DNA from: Lentimicrobiaceae bacterium
GTDB taxonomy: Bacteria; Bacteroidota; Bacteroidia; Bacteroidales; Lentimicrobiaceae
Reading direction: 5' to 3'
Assembly (NCBI GenBank): GCA_028697695.1
Contig: JAQVEI010000031.1
Location: 1-10,867, forward strand
Length of the DNA stretch: 10,867 bases
Shown here: in pieces, positions 1 through 6,231 of the stretch
How positions within the stretch are numbered: the first letter of the stretch is position 1
Layout: the number at the start of each line of letters is the position of its first letter
Notes under the pieces: model-generated
The model's database searches: none
What the model was told of the DNA's origin: nothing
The model's input: only the letters and a program-made list of their open reading frames with translations
Program-made: the position numbers and the translations under genes

Positions 1-632
1 GTATCTTTAAAAATCTCAATGGATTCAGGAAGCGTTTCGCCAATAACTACGGGAACCTCAGGCTTAATGATGCCTGCTTTTTCGCGGGCTATTTCGGGCA
101 AACCCGACCCCAGAAATTGCATATGATCCATGCCTATATTGGTAATAACTGATAATATAGGCGTAATTACATTGGTGGAATCGAGCCGCCCTCCCATACC
201 GGTTTCGATTATGGCAATATCTACTTTACTGTCGCTAAACCATTGCATTGCCATGCCGAAGGTCATCTCAAAAAACGATGGCTTGATTCTGTTAAAGTCC
301 TCCATGTGTTGTTCAACGTACTCAATCACGTATTCCCGGGGAATCATTGAGCCATTAATTTTCATCCTTTCTCTAAAGTCACGCAGATGAGGCGAGGTGT
401 ATAGCCCGGTTTTGAGGTTGGCTTCCTGCATGATGGAGGCAAGCATGTGCGATACACTTCCTTTGCCATTGGTGCCGGCTATATGAATGGATTGAAAGTT
501 TCGGTAAGGGTGGTTGCTGAGGTTGCTTATCGCGATGGTATTGTCCAGGCTGGCCTTATAGGCTGCTGCTCCGATACGTTGAAACATGGGCAATTGGCTG
601 TACATGTAATCCAGCACCTGTTTGTATTTCAT
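1..632 (-). CDS. folC: FolC, dihydrofolate synthase/folylpolyglutamate synthase (N-terminal 210 residues, cut by window edge)
   Basis: Cytoplasmic Mur-ligase-family enzyme that uses ATP to add glutamate to dihydropteroate or to tetrahydrofolates. The visible part is the N-terminal ATPase domain. It shows the P-loop GTNGKGS at residues 53-59, TSPHL at 79-83, ETGMGGRLDSTN at 143-154, NIGMDH at 165-170, and EKAGIIKP around 184-191, whose lysine (K185) is the one normally carbamylated in this family. The C-terminal domain lies beyond the left edge, so this is a truncation by the window and not a broken gene. The ATG at 632 is 13 bases past the tonB stop and gives a start typical of Bacteroidota FolC (MKYKQVLDYMY). 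It is the last visible gene of the exbB-exbD-tonB-folC string and presumably shares its transcript. The identification is secure; the folate role is from family knowledge. Confidence 0.96.
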   Translation of the reverse strand, partial: MKYKQVLDYMYSQLPMFQRIGAAAYKASLDNTIAISNLSNHPYRNFQSIHIAGTNGKGSVSHMLASIMQEANLKTGLYTSPHLRDFRERMKINGSMIPREYVIEYVEQHMEDFNRIKPSFFEMTFGMAMQWFSDSKVDIAIIETGMGGRLDSTNVITPILSVITNIGMDHMQFLGSGLPEIAREKAGIIKPEVPVVIGETLPESIEIFKD

Positions 633-645
633 AGCCTGCTTTATT

Positions 646-1437
646 TCAGTTTGAAGTCAGTTTAAAAATATAGGTAATGGTTCCTACCTGCTCTTCTGGT
701 GCATCGGGATTGGCGCTAAATTTGGCTTGCTTTGCTGCTTGTTTGGCCAGTTGTATGAGTTGTGAACTACCGGTGGTGGTACCTCTTGCAGGGGCTTCAT
801 TTATGCGGTTCACGGTACCGCCGCGATTTACATAAATGGTAATCACCACGGTACCACTTTCGCTAAATGTTCGGTTTGGCTGCGGCAGACTTTTAATGCC
901 ACGCCCCTCGAGGCTGTAAGATACGCCGCCACCGGAACCACCCTGACCATCATAATTGTTTGAATTGGGGTCACCATTGGGTTTGCCCTGATCGCCGGGT
1001 TGCCCGGTTATGCCCTGATTGCCTCCTTCACTGCCCGAAGTCTTGCCTTTATACATGGCATTTGGGTTTACCACAGGCTGAGGCTTTTCAACAGGTACGG
1101 GCTTGGGTGCAGGTTTTTCAGGTGTGGTTTCTACAATTTTAGGGCGGGGTTTAATTACCGGCTCAATGCGGGGAGCTTCTTCCGTTTGTTCTGAAACCAA
1201 TTCTTCTGCTGTGGAAGTTTCCGGTTGAGGTGCGGCAGCCGACTCAGTGGCAGCCGGCACAGGCGGCTGTATGTCGCCCATGCCCTGATCGCTGTATCCC
1301 AGATTTACCTCAACTCCGGCTTCTTCGGGAAGTGGAAGAGGCGTGCGCAATGCAAGAAACATAATGGCAATTAGCAGCAGCCCGTGAAAAATCAACGTGC
1401 CTGCAATTCCTTTCCATTTATCCTTGTTTGTTTGCAT
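646..1437 (-). CDS. tonB: TonB-like energy-transducing protein
   Basis: Periplasm-spanning coupling protein that would carry energy from an ExbB/ExbD proton channel to outer-membrane receptors. Order in the 263 residues: short basic cytoplasmic N-terminus, one membrane anchor at about 12-30, an acidic stretch, a Pro/Lys/Glu-rich linker at about 75-125 with KPAPKPVPVEKPQP typical of TonB, a Gly/Asn/Gln-rich flexible part at about 130-172, and a C-terminal TonB_C-like or AgmX-like domain at about 180-263 with the pattern GTVVITIYVNRGGTV. The low-complexity Gly/Asn linker is longer than in enterobacterial TonB, but such linkers are common in Bacteroidota. It follows exbD by 46 bases and precedes folC by 13. 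The C-terminal domain is weakly conserved, so a TolA-like role with a TolQ/TolR-type channel cannot be ruled out from sequence alone. Confidence 0.86.
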   Translation of the reverse strand: MQTNKDKWKGIAGTLIFHGLLLIAIMFLALRTPLPLPEEAGVEVNLGYSDQGMGDIQPPVPAATESAAAPQPETSTAEELVSEQTEEAPRIEPVIKPRPKIVETTPEKPAPKPVPVEKPQPVVNPNAMYKGKTSGSEGGNQGITGQPGDQGKPNGDPNSNNYDGQGGSGGGVSYSLEGRGIKSLPQPNRTFSESGTVVITIYVNRGGTVNRINEAPARGTTTGSSQLIQLAKQAAKQAKFSANPDAPEEQVGTITYIFKLTSN

Positions 1438-1483
1438 GAGCCTAAAATTAATAAAAATTTTTTAGCAAAGGACTTTTTCCTTA

Positions 1484-1900
1484 TTATTTTTGTGGTGGAC
1501 GGGTAGCCAGGATAACTTTATGGCGGGTCCCCGTAAGATCGTTTACTTGATTTACTGCATCAATAAGCGTAACCACATATTGCACCGGCACCTGCTGATC
1601 TGCCCTCAGTACAACGGTAGCTTCGGATTCGCGGCTCAATTTCTGACCCAGTATTTCTACCAGAAACTCAGGGTTAACCGGCTGTTCCTCTACATAATAC
1701 TGGCTTTGCGGGTCGATGTACACGGTAACGGTTTGTTTAGCCATGGTCTTGCTGGTGCTTGATGGCAAAAGCAACTTAATGGCATTTGGGCTAACCAGCG
1801 TAGAAGTGAGCATAAAGAAAATGAGCAACAGAAAAACAAGGTCAGTCATGGAGGCCATGCTAAACTGGGCACTGATTTTATTTCTCGATTTAATTGCCAT
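1484..1900 (-). CDS. exbD: ExbD/TolR-family proton-channel subunit
   Basis: Inner-membrane protein with one N-terminal helix and a periplasmic domain, partner of ExbB. At 138 residues it has the usual ExbD/TolR length. The single membrane segment spans about 16-37 and contains the conserved proton-carrying aspartate, D20, in the motif MTDLVFLLLIFFML. The periplasmic domain follows, with the VTVYIDPQSQYYV and ATVVLRADQQVP stretches typical of the family. The ATG at 1900 gives the common ExbD opening (MAIKSRNKISAQFSMASMTD). It lies 41 bases downstream of exbB and 46 upstream of the TonB-like gene, so co-transcription is likely. Only one exbD is present, whereas some Bacteroidota loci carry two. 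Sequence cannot separate ExbD from TolR function; the TonB-like neighbour favours ExbD. Confidence 0.94.
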   Translation of the reverse strand: MAIKSRNKISAQFSMASMTDLVFLLLIFFMLTSTLVSPNAIKLLLPSSTSKTMAKQTVTVYIDPQSQYYVEEQPVNPEFLVEILGQKLSRESEATVVLRADQQVPVQYVVTLIDAVNQVNDLTGTRHKVILATRPPQK

Positions 1901-1941
1901 AGATTGAATCTTACATTGTTAATGCGCAATGAATTAAAAAC

Positions 1942-2661
1942 CTATGCTGCAGGTTCATGAAGTAAATCCATAAATTCAGTGGCGCGTGCTTCAAGGATAA
2001 ATACCACTTTCTCAACCCGGGCAACCAGAATATTATAACAGATATAGGCGATAATACCCACGATAAGGCCGGCCACAGTTGTTATCATAGCCTGATAAAT
2101 CCCGCCCGACAACAATGCAATGTCCACATTGTTGCCAGCCATTGACATATCGTAAAATGCCTTCACCATACCAATTACTGTTCCTAAAAATCCAAGCATG
2201 GGCGCGGCTCCTGCAACGGTAGCTACTCCTGCCAGATTCTTTTCCAGTTTGGATACTTCAAGCTTACCCACATTTTCGATAGCCGCATTAATGTCGTTTA
2301 GCGGTTTCCCAATTCGCGAAATACCTTTCTCAATCATTCGTGCTATGGGGCTTTGGTTGTTTTTACACAATGACAAAGCTGAATCAATGCGTCCGTTGTG
2401 AATAAAATCGCGGATGTTGTTCATGAAGTTGTTCTCCTCCCGGGCTGCTTTGTTGATGACAATGTAACGCTCAATAAATATGTAGATGGCGAATATCGAC
2501 ATCAATGCCAGCGGAACCATAATCCATCCACCTTTCAATGAAAGCTCCCATATGGATAGTTTTATTTCGCCTGCTCCGACTGGTTGTTGCATTACATTGG
2601 TTAATGTATCGCTTAGTGCACCCATACCAGGGTTAATTTGTAACAAAAATCCTGAAATCAT
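1942..2661 (-). CDS. exbB: ExbB/TolQ/MotA-family proton-channel protein
   Basis: Inner-membrane pore subunit that with ExbD converts proton flow into work on a TonB-like protein. I place the start at the ATG at 2661 (239 residues, MISGFLLQ). An in-frame TTG 48 bases upstream would add MPATIKHYFYRKKVNT, which is basic, unlike the family, and overlaps a possible promoter. Three membrane segments at about 44-64, 145-168 and 189-212. The family signature APMLGFLGTVIGMVKAF spans about 153-169, followed by the third helix with QAMITTVAGLIVG. The loop between helices 1 and 2 is the usual cytoplasmic helical domain, with LSLCKNNQSPIARMI. It is the first gene of the operon exbB-exbD-tonB-folC. A terminator for the gene before it (2850-2888) separates it from upstream transcription, so it probably has its own promoter. 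Confidence 0.94.
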   Translation of the reverse strand: MISGFLLQINPGMGALSDTLTNVMQQPVGAGEIKLSIWELSLKGGWIMVPLALMSIFAIYIFIERYIVINKAAREENNFMNNIRDFIHNGRIDSALSLCKNNQSPIARMIEKGISRIGKPLNDINAAIENVGKLEVSKLEKNLAGVATVAGAAPMLGFLGTVIGMVKAFYDMSMAGNNVDIALLSGGIYQAMITTVAGLIVGIIAYICYNILVARVEKVVFILEARATEFMDLLHEPAA

Positions 2662-2680
2662 TGTGTTGACTTTTTTGCGG

Positions 2681-2709
2681 TAAAAATAGTGTTTTATTGT
2701 GGCCGGCAA
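2681..2709 (-). promoter_or_regulatory. possible promoter of exbB (TTG-N18-TATTTTTA)
   Basis: On the minus strand a TTG (2709-2707) is followed after 18 bases by TATTTTTA (2688-2681), which matches the Bacteroidota -7 box TAnnTTTG at all fixed positions but the last. It ends about 20 bases before the exbB ATG at 2661. It fits the need for a promoter here, since a terminator lies upstream, but the match is imperfect in AT-rich DNA. Confidence 0.3.
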
Positions 2710-2849
2710 TAAGTGTTGTTAAACAAAGTATCAACACGGCATTGTTAATATAAACTATTGTAATTTGATATTATTATGTAACGATAAAATTAAATCACCG
2801 GTTTGCCCGGTTTTGCTACATTATCGGCTACATTAATTAAACAGGTGCA

Positions 2850-2888
2850 ATAAAAAGAGGGTGCCCCTTTATGGTTTCAGGCACCCTC
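2850..2888 (-). terminator. rho-independent terminator of the 40-residue membrane protein gene
   Basis: Perfect 9-bp stem GAGGGTGCC (2888-2880 on the minus strand) with GGCACCCTC (2865-2857), loop of 14 bases, directly followed by TTTTTA on the minus strand. It starts 27 bases past the stop of the small ORF at 2915-3037, which supports that ORF being a real, separately terminated gene. Confidence 0.82.
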
Positions 2889-2914
2889 ATGGTTAAACCA
2901 CGTTATTGTATTGC

Positions 2915-3037
2915 TTACATGCCTATAAGGGACATTATGATTTTAGCAACGATAATAATAGCAGTTAACAGTCCGAAGACAATAAGGAATGGTTTAAAAC
3001 CTGACATACCTTTCCCTGCAGTTTTTTCAGTTGACAT
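2915..3037 (-). CDS. small single-span membrane protein, 40 residues, unknown family
   Basis: Short ORF reading MSTEKTAGKGMSGFKPFLIV at its start and ending SLIGM before TAA. The layout is a small Lys/Gly/Thr-rich head of about 15 residues followed by one hydrophobic helix at about 16-39 (IVFGLLTAIIIVAKIIMSL). By the positive-inside rule the head should face the cytoplasm. It has no homologue I can name. Support for a real gene: ATG start, clean helix, and a strong minus-strand terminator beginning 27 bases after the stop. It lies between the orphan ORF 3109-3465 and exbB, all on the same strand, and the terminator cuts it off from exbB. It could be a small regulator or accessory subunit of a membrane complex; its basic head plus single helix also resembles the N-terminal helix of some longer Bacteroidota ExbB proteins, so a remnant is possible. 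Function is not assigned. Confidence 0.65.
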   Translation of the reverse strand: MSTEKTAGKGMSGFKPFLIVFGLLTAIIIVAKIIMSLIGM

Positions 3038-3060
3038 ATTCGTAATTTTTTAAAATGAAA

Positions 3061-3104
3061 CATCTGAAGAACAATTAGAGACTTAAAGTCTTTGTATTCA
3101 GATG
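3061..3104 (-). terminator. two-part hairpin, possible weak terminator or processing element
   Basis: An 8-bp outer stem (CATCTGAA at 3061-3068 with TTCAGATG at 3097-3104) encloses a second small hairpin, AGACT-TAA-AGTCT (3079-3091). On the minus strand it follows the stop of the 3109-3465 ORF by 4 bases and is trailed by TTTCATTTT, so it could end or attenuate that transcript before the small gene at 3037. The T tract is poor, and no clear promoter is seen between it and the small gene, so partial read-through or RNA processing is also possible. Confidence 0.35.
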
Positions 3105-3108
3105 AGTT

Positions 3109-3465
3109 CTAAATTCTGAATATGCAATTTACAATGTGTTTCCGGATGTGAACTGTACTCCAATCGAAAGGTGTTTTAAACAGTGCATAACCTTTGGTGA
3201 TGAAGCAAGGGGAGTCCAGCGAAGATTTTGGGGCAGGATGCCATTGAATTAAGATCCAGTTGAGGCCCGGGTTTGTATTTTCTGATGTTTCCGGAAGGAA
3301 AGGTACCAGATTTATAGTCTGTTTGGTATATGAAAAAGGTTGATCCAGGTTTACGGATGCAGAAATATCAGGCCGGTTAATATGCATGGAGAGCATAAAA
3401 GCCAGCATTAGTAACAAAAACTGTCCACAGTTCTTTACCAATGTGATATTCCTGATACCCAACAT
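3109..3465 (-). CDS. hypothetical protein with hydrophobic N-terminus (118 residues)
   Basis: I do not recognise this protein. It starts at an ATG (MLGIRNITLVKNCGQF) and has a hydrophobic segment at about 15-27 that could be an uncleaved anchor or a poor signal peptide; there is no obvious lipobox or cleavage site. The rest is non-repetitive with several prolines, tryptophans and two cysteines and no motif I can name. In favour of a real gene: it is divergent from the sigma factor gene, two TAnnTTTG elements lie just upstream on its strand, and a hairpin follows the stop. Against: no family, and the length could arise by chance. If real, its position opposite an ECF sigma gene makes an envelope protein controlled by that sigma factor a reasonable guess, which is inference only. 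Confidence 0.4.
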   Translation of the reverse strand: MLGIRNITLVKNCGQFLLLMLAFMLSMHINRPDISASVNLDQPFSYTKQTINLVPFLPETSENTNPGLNWILIQWHPAPKSSLDSPCFITKGYALFKTPFDWSTVHIRKHIVNCIFRI

Positions 3466-3486
3466 TAAACCTGATTAATTGTCGTA

Positions 3487-3505
3487 CAAAAATACAACAA
3501 ATATA
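3487..3505 (-). promoter_or_regulatory. minus-strand -7-like elements TATATTTG and TATTTTTG
   Basis: Reading leftwards, TATATTTG (3505-3498) and TATTTTTG (3494-3487) both match the Bacteroidota -7 box TAnnTTTG. They lie 22-40 bases upstream of the ATG at 3465. No good TTG at the usual 17-21 bp distance was found, so strength is uncertain. They form a divergent arrangement with the sigma-gene promoter at 3508-3537. Confidence 0.35.
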
Positions 3506-3507
3506 GA

Positions 3508-3537
3508 TTGATCCACACTCAATGTATGTTAACTTTG
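3508..3537 (+). promoter_or_regulatory. promoter of the ECF sigma operon (TTG-N19-TAACTTTG)
   Basis: TTG at 3508-3510, a 19-bp spacer, then TAACTTTG at 3530-3537, a full match to the Bacteroidota housekeeping promoter pattern. It lies 95 bases upstream of the preferred sigma start at 3632. This suggests that at least basal expression depends on the housekeeping sigma factor and not only on autoregulation by the encoded ECF factor. Confidence 0.6.
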
Positions 3538-3631
3538 CAAACATAGGCCAAATAACTTTTAATTAAACCGAAAGTTTTTAAGGAAATAAATGTCCTATAG
3601 GAGAAGATATTTATTTCATCATAATATATTC

Positions 3632-4189
3632 ATGACGGATAAGGAACTAATACAGGGTTTAATTGATGGTGATCAGCAGGCAGCTGCATTTTTGGTGAAT
3701 GAATACCAGGTAATGGTATACAATGCCTGTTATAGTTTCCTTCACAACGTGCATAATGCCGAGGACGTTACTCAGGATGTTTTTATTGAAGCCATTAAAC
3801 ATGCCGGACGTTTTCGTCTGGAATCAAAAATAAGTACCTGGCTATACCGAATTGCCATCAATCGTTCGCTCAACTTTATCCGAAACAATCGTAAACATAG
3901 GGTTTGGTACGAAATAAACGATTTTTTTAATTCGTCAAAGCAATCATTAGAACCTCAAACAGAAGCAGATCCTGCTGAACAGCTTGAACAAAAAAATATC
4001 ATTGCCCGGGCCATTGATGGTCTTCCCGACAACCAGAAAATAGCTTTTTCATTAAATAAACTTGAAGGATTGTCGTATGCGGAAGTGGCCGAAATAATGG
4101 ATCGTAAACTACCTGCTGTTGAATCTTTGCTTCATCGGGCCAGATTAAATTTGCAGAAAAAGCTGAAGGCTTATTACGAAATTGAATGA
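3632..4189 (+). CDS. ECF-type RNA polymerase sigma factor (sigma-70 family, RpoE-like)
   Basis: Alternative sigma factor that would direct RNA polymerase to envelope- or metal-stress genes when released from its anti-sigma factor. The preferred ATG at 3632 gives 185 residues beginning MTDKELIQGLIDGDQQA, the normal ECF opening. Region 2 lies at about 8-80, with NAEDVTQDVFIEA and STWLYRIAINRSLNFIRNNRKHR, the latter covering the DNA-melting part. An acidic linker follows. Region 4 is at about 130-180, with LPDNQKIAFSLNKLEGLSYAEVAEIM and the recognition helix AVESLLHRARLNLQKKL. An in-frame ATG at 3590 with AGGAA just upstream would add 14 residues (MSYRRRYLFHHNIF); I rank it lower because family members begin at MTDKE, but its ribosome site is the better one. 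It is followed by a zinc-finger anti-sigma gene, the standard pairing. Confidence 0.95.
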   Translation: MTDKELIQGLIDGDQQAAAFLVNEYQVMVYNACYSFLHNVHNAEDVTQDVFIEAIKHAGRFRLESKISTWLYRIAINRSLNFIRNNRKHRVWYEINDFFNSSKQSLEPQTEADPAEQLEQKNIIARAIDGLPDNQKIAFSLNKLEGLSYAEVAEIMDRKLPAVESLLHRARLNLQKKLKAYYEIE

Positions 4190-4240
4190 ATATCGAAAGT
4201 AAATCAGTTAAAATGTGTCAAACCATAAAAGCAACCCAAA

Positions 4241-4711
4241 ATGAACTGTCAGGAATGCAAACATATAATTTTTGAAGCCGGCATTACAGAGCTGGGCAGC
4301 GATGAGCTGAAAGGCCGGCTTGAAGAACATTTTTCCCGTTGCGGGCGATGCCGGCAATTTTACGAACTCTATACCGCGGGTATGGAGCAACTTGCCAAAG
4401 GCAGACGAACAAAACCCGATGAACAGCTTTATGAGAAAATCAATGAAAAGCTAACGTCAGTGCGGCATAAATCCGTAGTCCGGCCTCAAATCATCCGGCT
4501 GGGTGCCACCTTCTCAGGGGCTGCCGCAGCAATTCTTACCGGCATACTCATTGGTAACCGGCTGATAAGCCCCTTTAATGAACCGCTTACCTCACCTGAA
4601 ACCGAAGTGACAACCCCCATTGCTTATGCTGCTGATGAACTTTATCAGGATGATGCGTTTTTGCTGGTACTTGAATCCTATCTTTCAGAAACCGAAAAAG
4701 TTGAAGAATGA
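4241..4711 (+). CDS. anti-sigma factor with zinc-finger (ZAS/zf-HC2) domain and one membrane helix
   Basis: Membrane protein predicted to hold the upstream sigma factor inactive at the inner membrane. The N-terminal cytoplasmic domain has C3 and C6, then H30-x3-C34-x2-C37, the ZAS metal-binding pattern in which one N-terminal Cys or His completes the site. A positively charged linker leads to a membrane helix at about 84-108 (IIRLGATFSGAAAAILTGIL), followed by a short acidic periplasmic tail rich in Glu and Thr. The 156 residues are usual for the family. It starts 51 bases after the sigma gene and its TGA overlaps the next gene's start (ATGA), so the two are likely translationally coupled. 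The target is inferred from gene order. The small periplasmic tail suggests the stress signal is read by the next gene product and not by this protein itself. Confidence 0.88.
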   Translation: MNCQECKHIIFEAGITELGSDELKGRLEEHFSRCGRCRQFYELYTAGMEQLAKGRRTKPDEQLYEKINEKLTSVRHKSVVRPQIIRLGATFSGAAAAILTGILIGNRLISPFNEPLTSPETEVTTPIAYAADELYQDDAFLLVLESYLSETEKVEE

Positions 4712-5247
4712 TGAAAACTATCCGCACCCGTACATTGCTGATTGTTGCCATAGCAGCGGTTACCCTGATTAACCTTGGCGCCATGACTACCGTATTGGTA
4801 AAATACCGGCAGTTAAACAGTATCATTCCACAACAAAGAGTTAGCAGTTCAGAAGAATTGCCGGCAGTTGCTGCGCCCAGAGCTGTTTGGATGGATCAGG
4901 TTGATTTTGACCCGGAACAGCGTAATCAGCTAAGGGAATATCAGCAAGCTTTCAGAAAAAATATACGACCCCTCATTCAGCAAATCAACCATTTGAATGC
5001 CCGTTTGCTGGAAGAAATGGAACAGGAAAAAACCGATACCCTTGAAGTGATCAGGCTGTGTTATGAAATAGGGGATTTGAAAGCAGAGATGAAAATGCAA
5101 ACGATGTATCATCTGATGGACATTCATCAACTCGCGCGACCAGACCAACAGGAGCAGCTTTATCCTTTCTTTCGCGAAATACTTACCCAGGATGGTAACC
5201 GGCCTCATGGGCGGGGCCGGCACAGACAGGGGAGAGGTATGAGGTAA
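4708..5247 (+). CDS. membrane-anchored periplasmic sensor of the CnrX/Spy/CpxP type
   Basis: Protein of 179 residues with an N-terminal membrane anchor at about 8-31 and a helical periplasmic part. Helical stretches at about 63-103 and 108-165 (WMDQVDFDPEQRNQLREYQQ; LARPDQQEQLYPFFREIL) have the spacing of Spy/CpxP/CnrX proteins, where each half carries an LTxxQ-like motif. Here the two are FDPEQ and ARPDQ, which are degenerate. The C-terminal tail is His/Arg/Gly-rich (HGRGRHRQGRGMR) and may bind metal or anion. The ATG at 4708 overlaps the anti-sigma stop; a second ATG at 4711 is equally usable. Its place after a sigma/anti-sigma pair parallels cnrYXH, where CnrX senses Ni/Co and controls the anti-sigma protein. 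Ligand and role here are inference; a general misfolding sensor of the CpxP type is equally possible. Confidence 0.75.
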   Translation: MMKTIRTRTLLIVAIAAVTLINLGAMTTVLVKYRQLNSIIPQQRVSSSEELPAVAAPRAVWMDQVDFDPEQRNQLREYQQAFRKNIRPLIQQINHLNARLLEEMEQEKTDTLEVIRLCYEIGDLKAEMKMQTMYHLMDIHQLARPDQQEQLYPFFREILTQDGNRPHGRGRHRQGRGMR

Positions 5248-5294
5248 ACTTATTTAATAATTTTTTTGCACTTAATCTTAAAAAATCAACAATC

Positions 5295-5894
5295 ATGAAA
5301 AACAACAAATGGAACTTTAAACTTTTAGCACTGTTTATAGCAATTTTCGCGCTGGTGTCAACAGATGTTTATGCTCAACGGCCCGGACGAGGTCGCAACA
5401 ACGCGGGCTGGTGTGATGGCTATGGTCCAGGCCGGGGTTACGGCAATGGCTATGGTTCCGGATATGGTAATGGAGGCCGGGGCAGAGGTATGGGCTATGC
5501 TGCTTATACCGATATCCCATCCATCACTGAAAATCAATTAAAAGAAATTGAAGGTCTGAGAACCACCCATATCAAAAAAGCTCAATCGCTCAGAGCTAAA
5601 TTGCAGGTGGAGCAGGCTCACCTGAACTCACTGAGAGTGGAAGGCAGTGATGAAAAAACAATCAATGCCAGTATAGATAAACTTACTTCGTTGCGCGGTG
5701 ATCTTATAAAAGAACGCGAAGCCCACCGGCGTCAAATCAGGGCATTGCTTACCGATGAACAAAAAGTTTGGTTTGATGCCCGCCCCAACTGCAGGTATTT
5801 TAGAAACGCAGGTGGTGACTCCTACTATGGCAGAGGAATGCGGGGAGGATGGCAAAATCAGCCATACCGGGACGATGTCGATATTGAAGATTAA
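5295..5894 (+). CDS. exported Spy/CpxP/ZraP-like periplasmic protein with Gly/Arg/Tyr-rich N-terminal segment
   Basis: Predicted periplasmic chaperone-like or metal-binding protein of 199 residues. Signal peptide 1-27 with likely cleavage after VYA, before Q28. Residues 29-68 form a low-complexity repeat of GYG, GRG and GNG units with one Cys (C40). The helical core follows with the paired motifs ITENQ (77-81) and LTDEQ (152-156), the hallmark of the Spy/CpxP family, here about 75 residues apart with a long charged hairpin between. The C-terminus is again Gly/Arg/Tyr-rich (about 175-187) and ends acidic (DDVDIED). It lies 47 bases after the CnrX-like gene and is closed by a strong terminator, so it is the last gene of the sigma operon. 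An in-between AT-rich tract may add an internal promoter. ZraP-type zinc binding is plausible but not shown by clear His clusters. Confidence 0.8.
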   Translation: MKNNKWNFKLLALFIAIFALVSTDVYAQRPGRGRNNAGWCDGYGPGRGYGNGYGSGYGNGGRGRGMGYAAYTDIPSITENQLKEIEGLRTTHIKKAQSLRAKLQVEQAHLNSLRVEGSDEKTINASIDKLTSLRGDLIKEREAHRRQIRALLTDEQKVWFDARPNCRYFRNAGGDSYYGRGMRGGWQNQPYRDDVDIED

Positions 5895-5912
5895 TCCACC
5901 GTTATTGATGTT

Positions 5913-5944
5913 AAAGCACACAGACCCGCCGGGCTGTGTGCTTT
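5913..5944 (+). terminator. hairpin terminator of the sigma/Spy operon
   Basis: An 11-bp perfect stem, AAAGCACACAG (5913-5923) with CTGTGTGCTTT (5934-5944), and inside it CCC-GCC-GGG extends pairing across a one-base bulge. It starts 18 bases past the stop of the Spy-like gene. The downstream T run is short (CTTTGCGTATTT), but stem length and position make a terminator the natural reading. Confidence 0.8.
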
Positions 5945-6040
5945 GCGTATTTAAGAGCAGTTCACGGGTGAAAACGAGGTGAACTTGAATAATTCACCAA
6001 ATTTTTCTGGTAAATTAAGTATGCTTGATAATCCCAATAT

Positions 6041-6154
6041 TTAATTGTCATAAAGATACGCTTCTGCTTTGTTCATAGCTTCACGAGCCGAACCCGCTTT
6101 GCCCACATTAGTCAAACCTGCATAGCTGGCATATACGTCGTGGCTAGCCTGATC
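6041..6154 (-). pseudogene. C-terminal remnant of a lost gene (37 codons, no start)
   Basis: A minus-strand frame reads DQASHDVYASYAGLTNVGKA and continues to AEAYLYDN before TAA. It has the look of the end of a folded helical protein, with alternating Ala/Tyr/Leu/Gly and a TPR-like spacing (YASYAGL, AREAMNKAEAYL). No in-frame start exists at its beginning: a TAG stop lies directly upstream at 6157-6155, and the only ATG in frame is about 14 residues from the end. I read it as the 3' end of a TPR-type gene whose front has been deleted. A chance open frame of this length is common, so the call rests on residue composition only. Confidence 0.35.
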
Positions 6155-6231
6155 CTATTTTATATTAAATGATTTCTTCGATTTACCAGACTTCACACTT
6201 CAGATTTTTCTGATGCCAATGTTTTGGGAGT

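Noticed and set aside
646..1437. Possible collagen-like or adhesive repeat in the Gly/Asn-rich part of the TonB-like protein
   Set aside because: No regular Gly-X-Y periodicity; it fits a flexible periplasmic linker.
5241..5275. AT-rich tract before the Spy-like gene as an internal promoter
   Set aside because: TAATTTTT resembles the -7 box, but the tract is homopolymeric and no clear upstream element is seen.
5957..5985. Hairpin AGTTCAC/GTGAACT after the Spy operon terminator
   Set aside because: A 7-bp stem with a long loop and no T tail, just beyond a far stronger terminator; no role can be supported.
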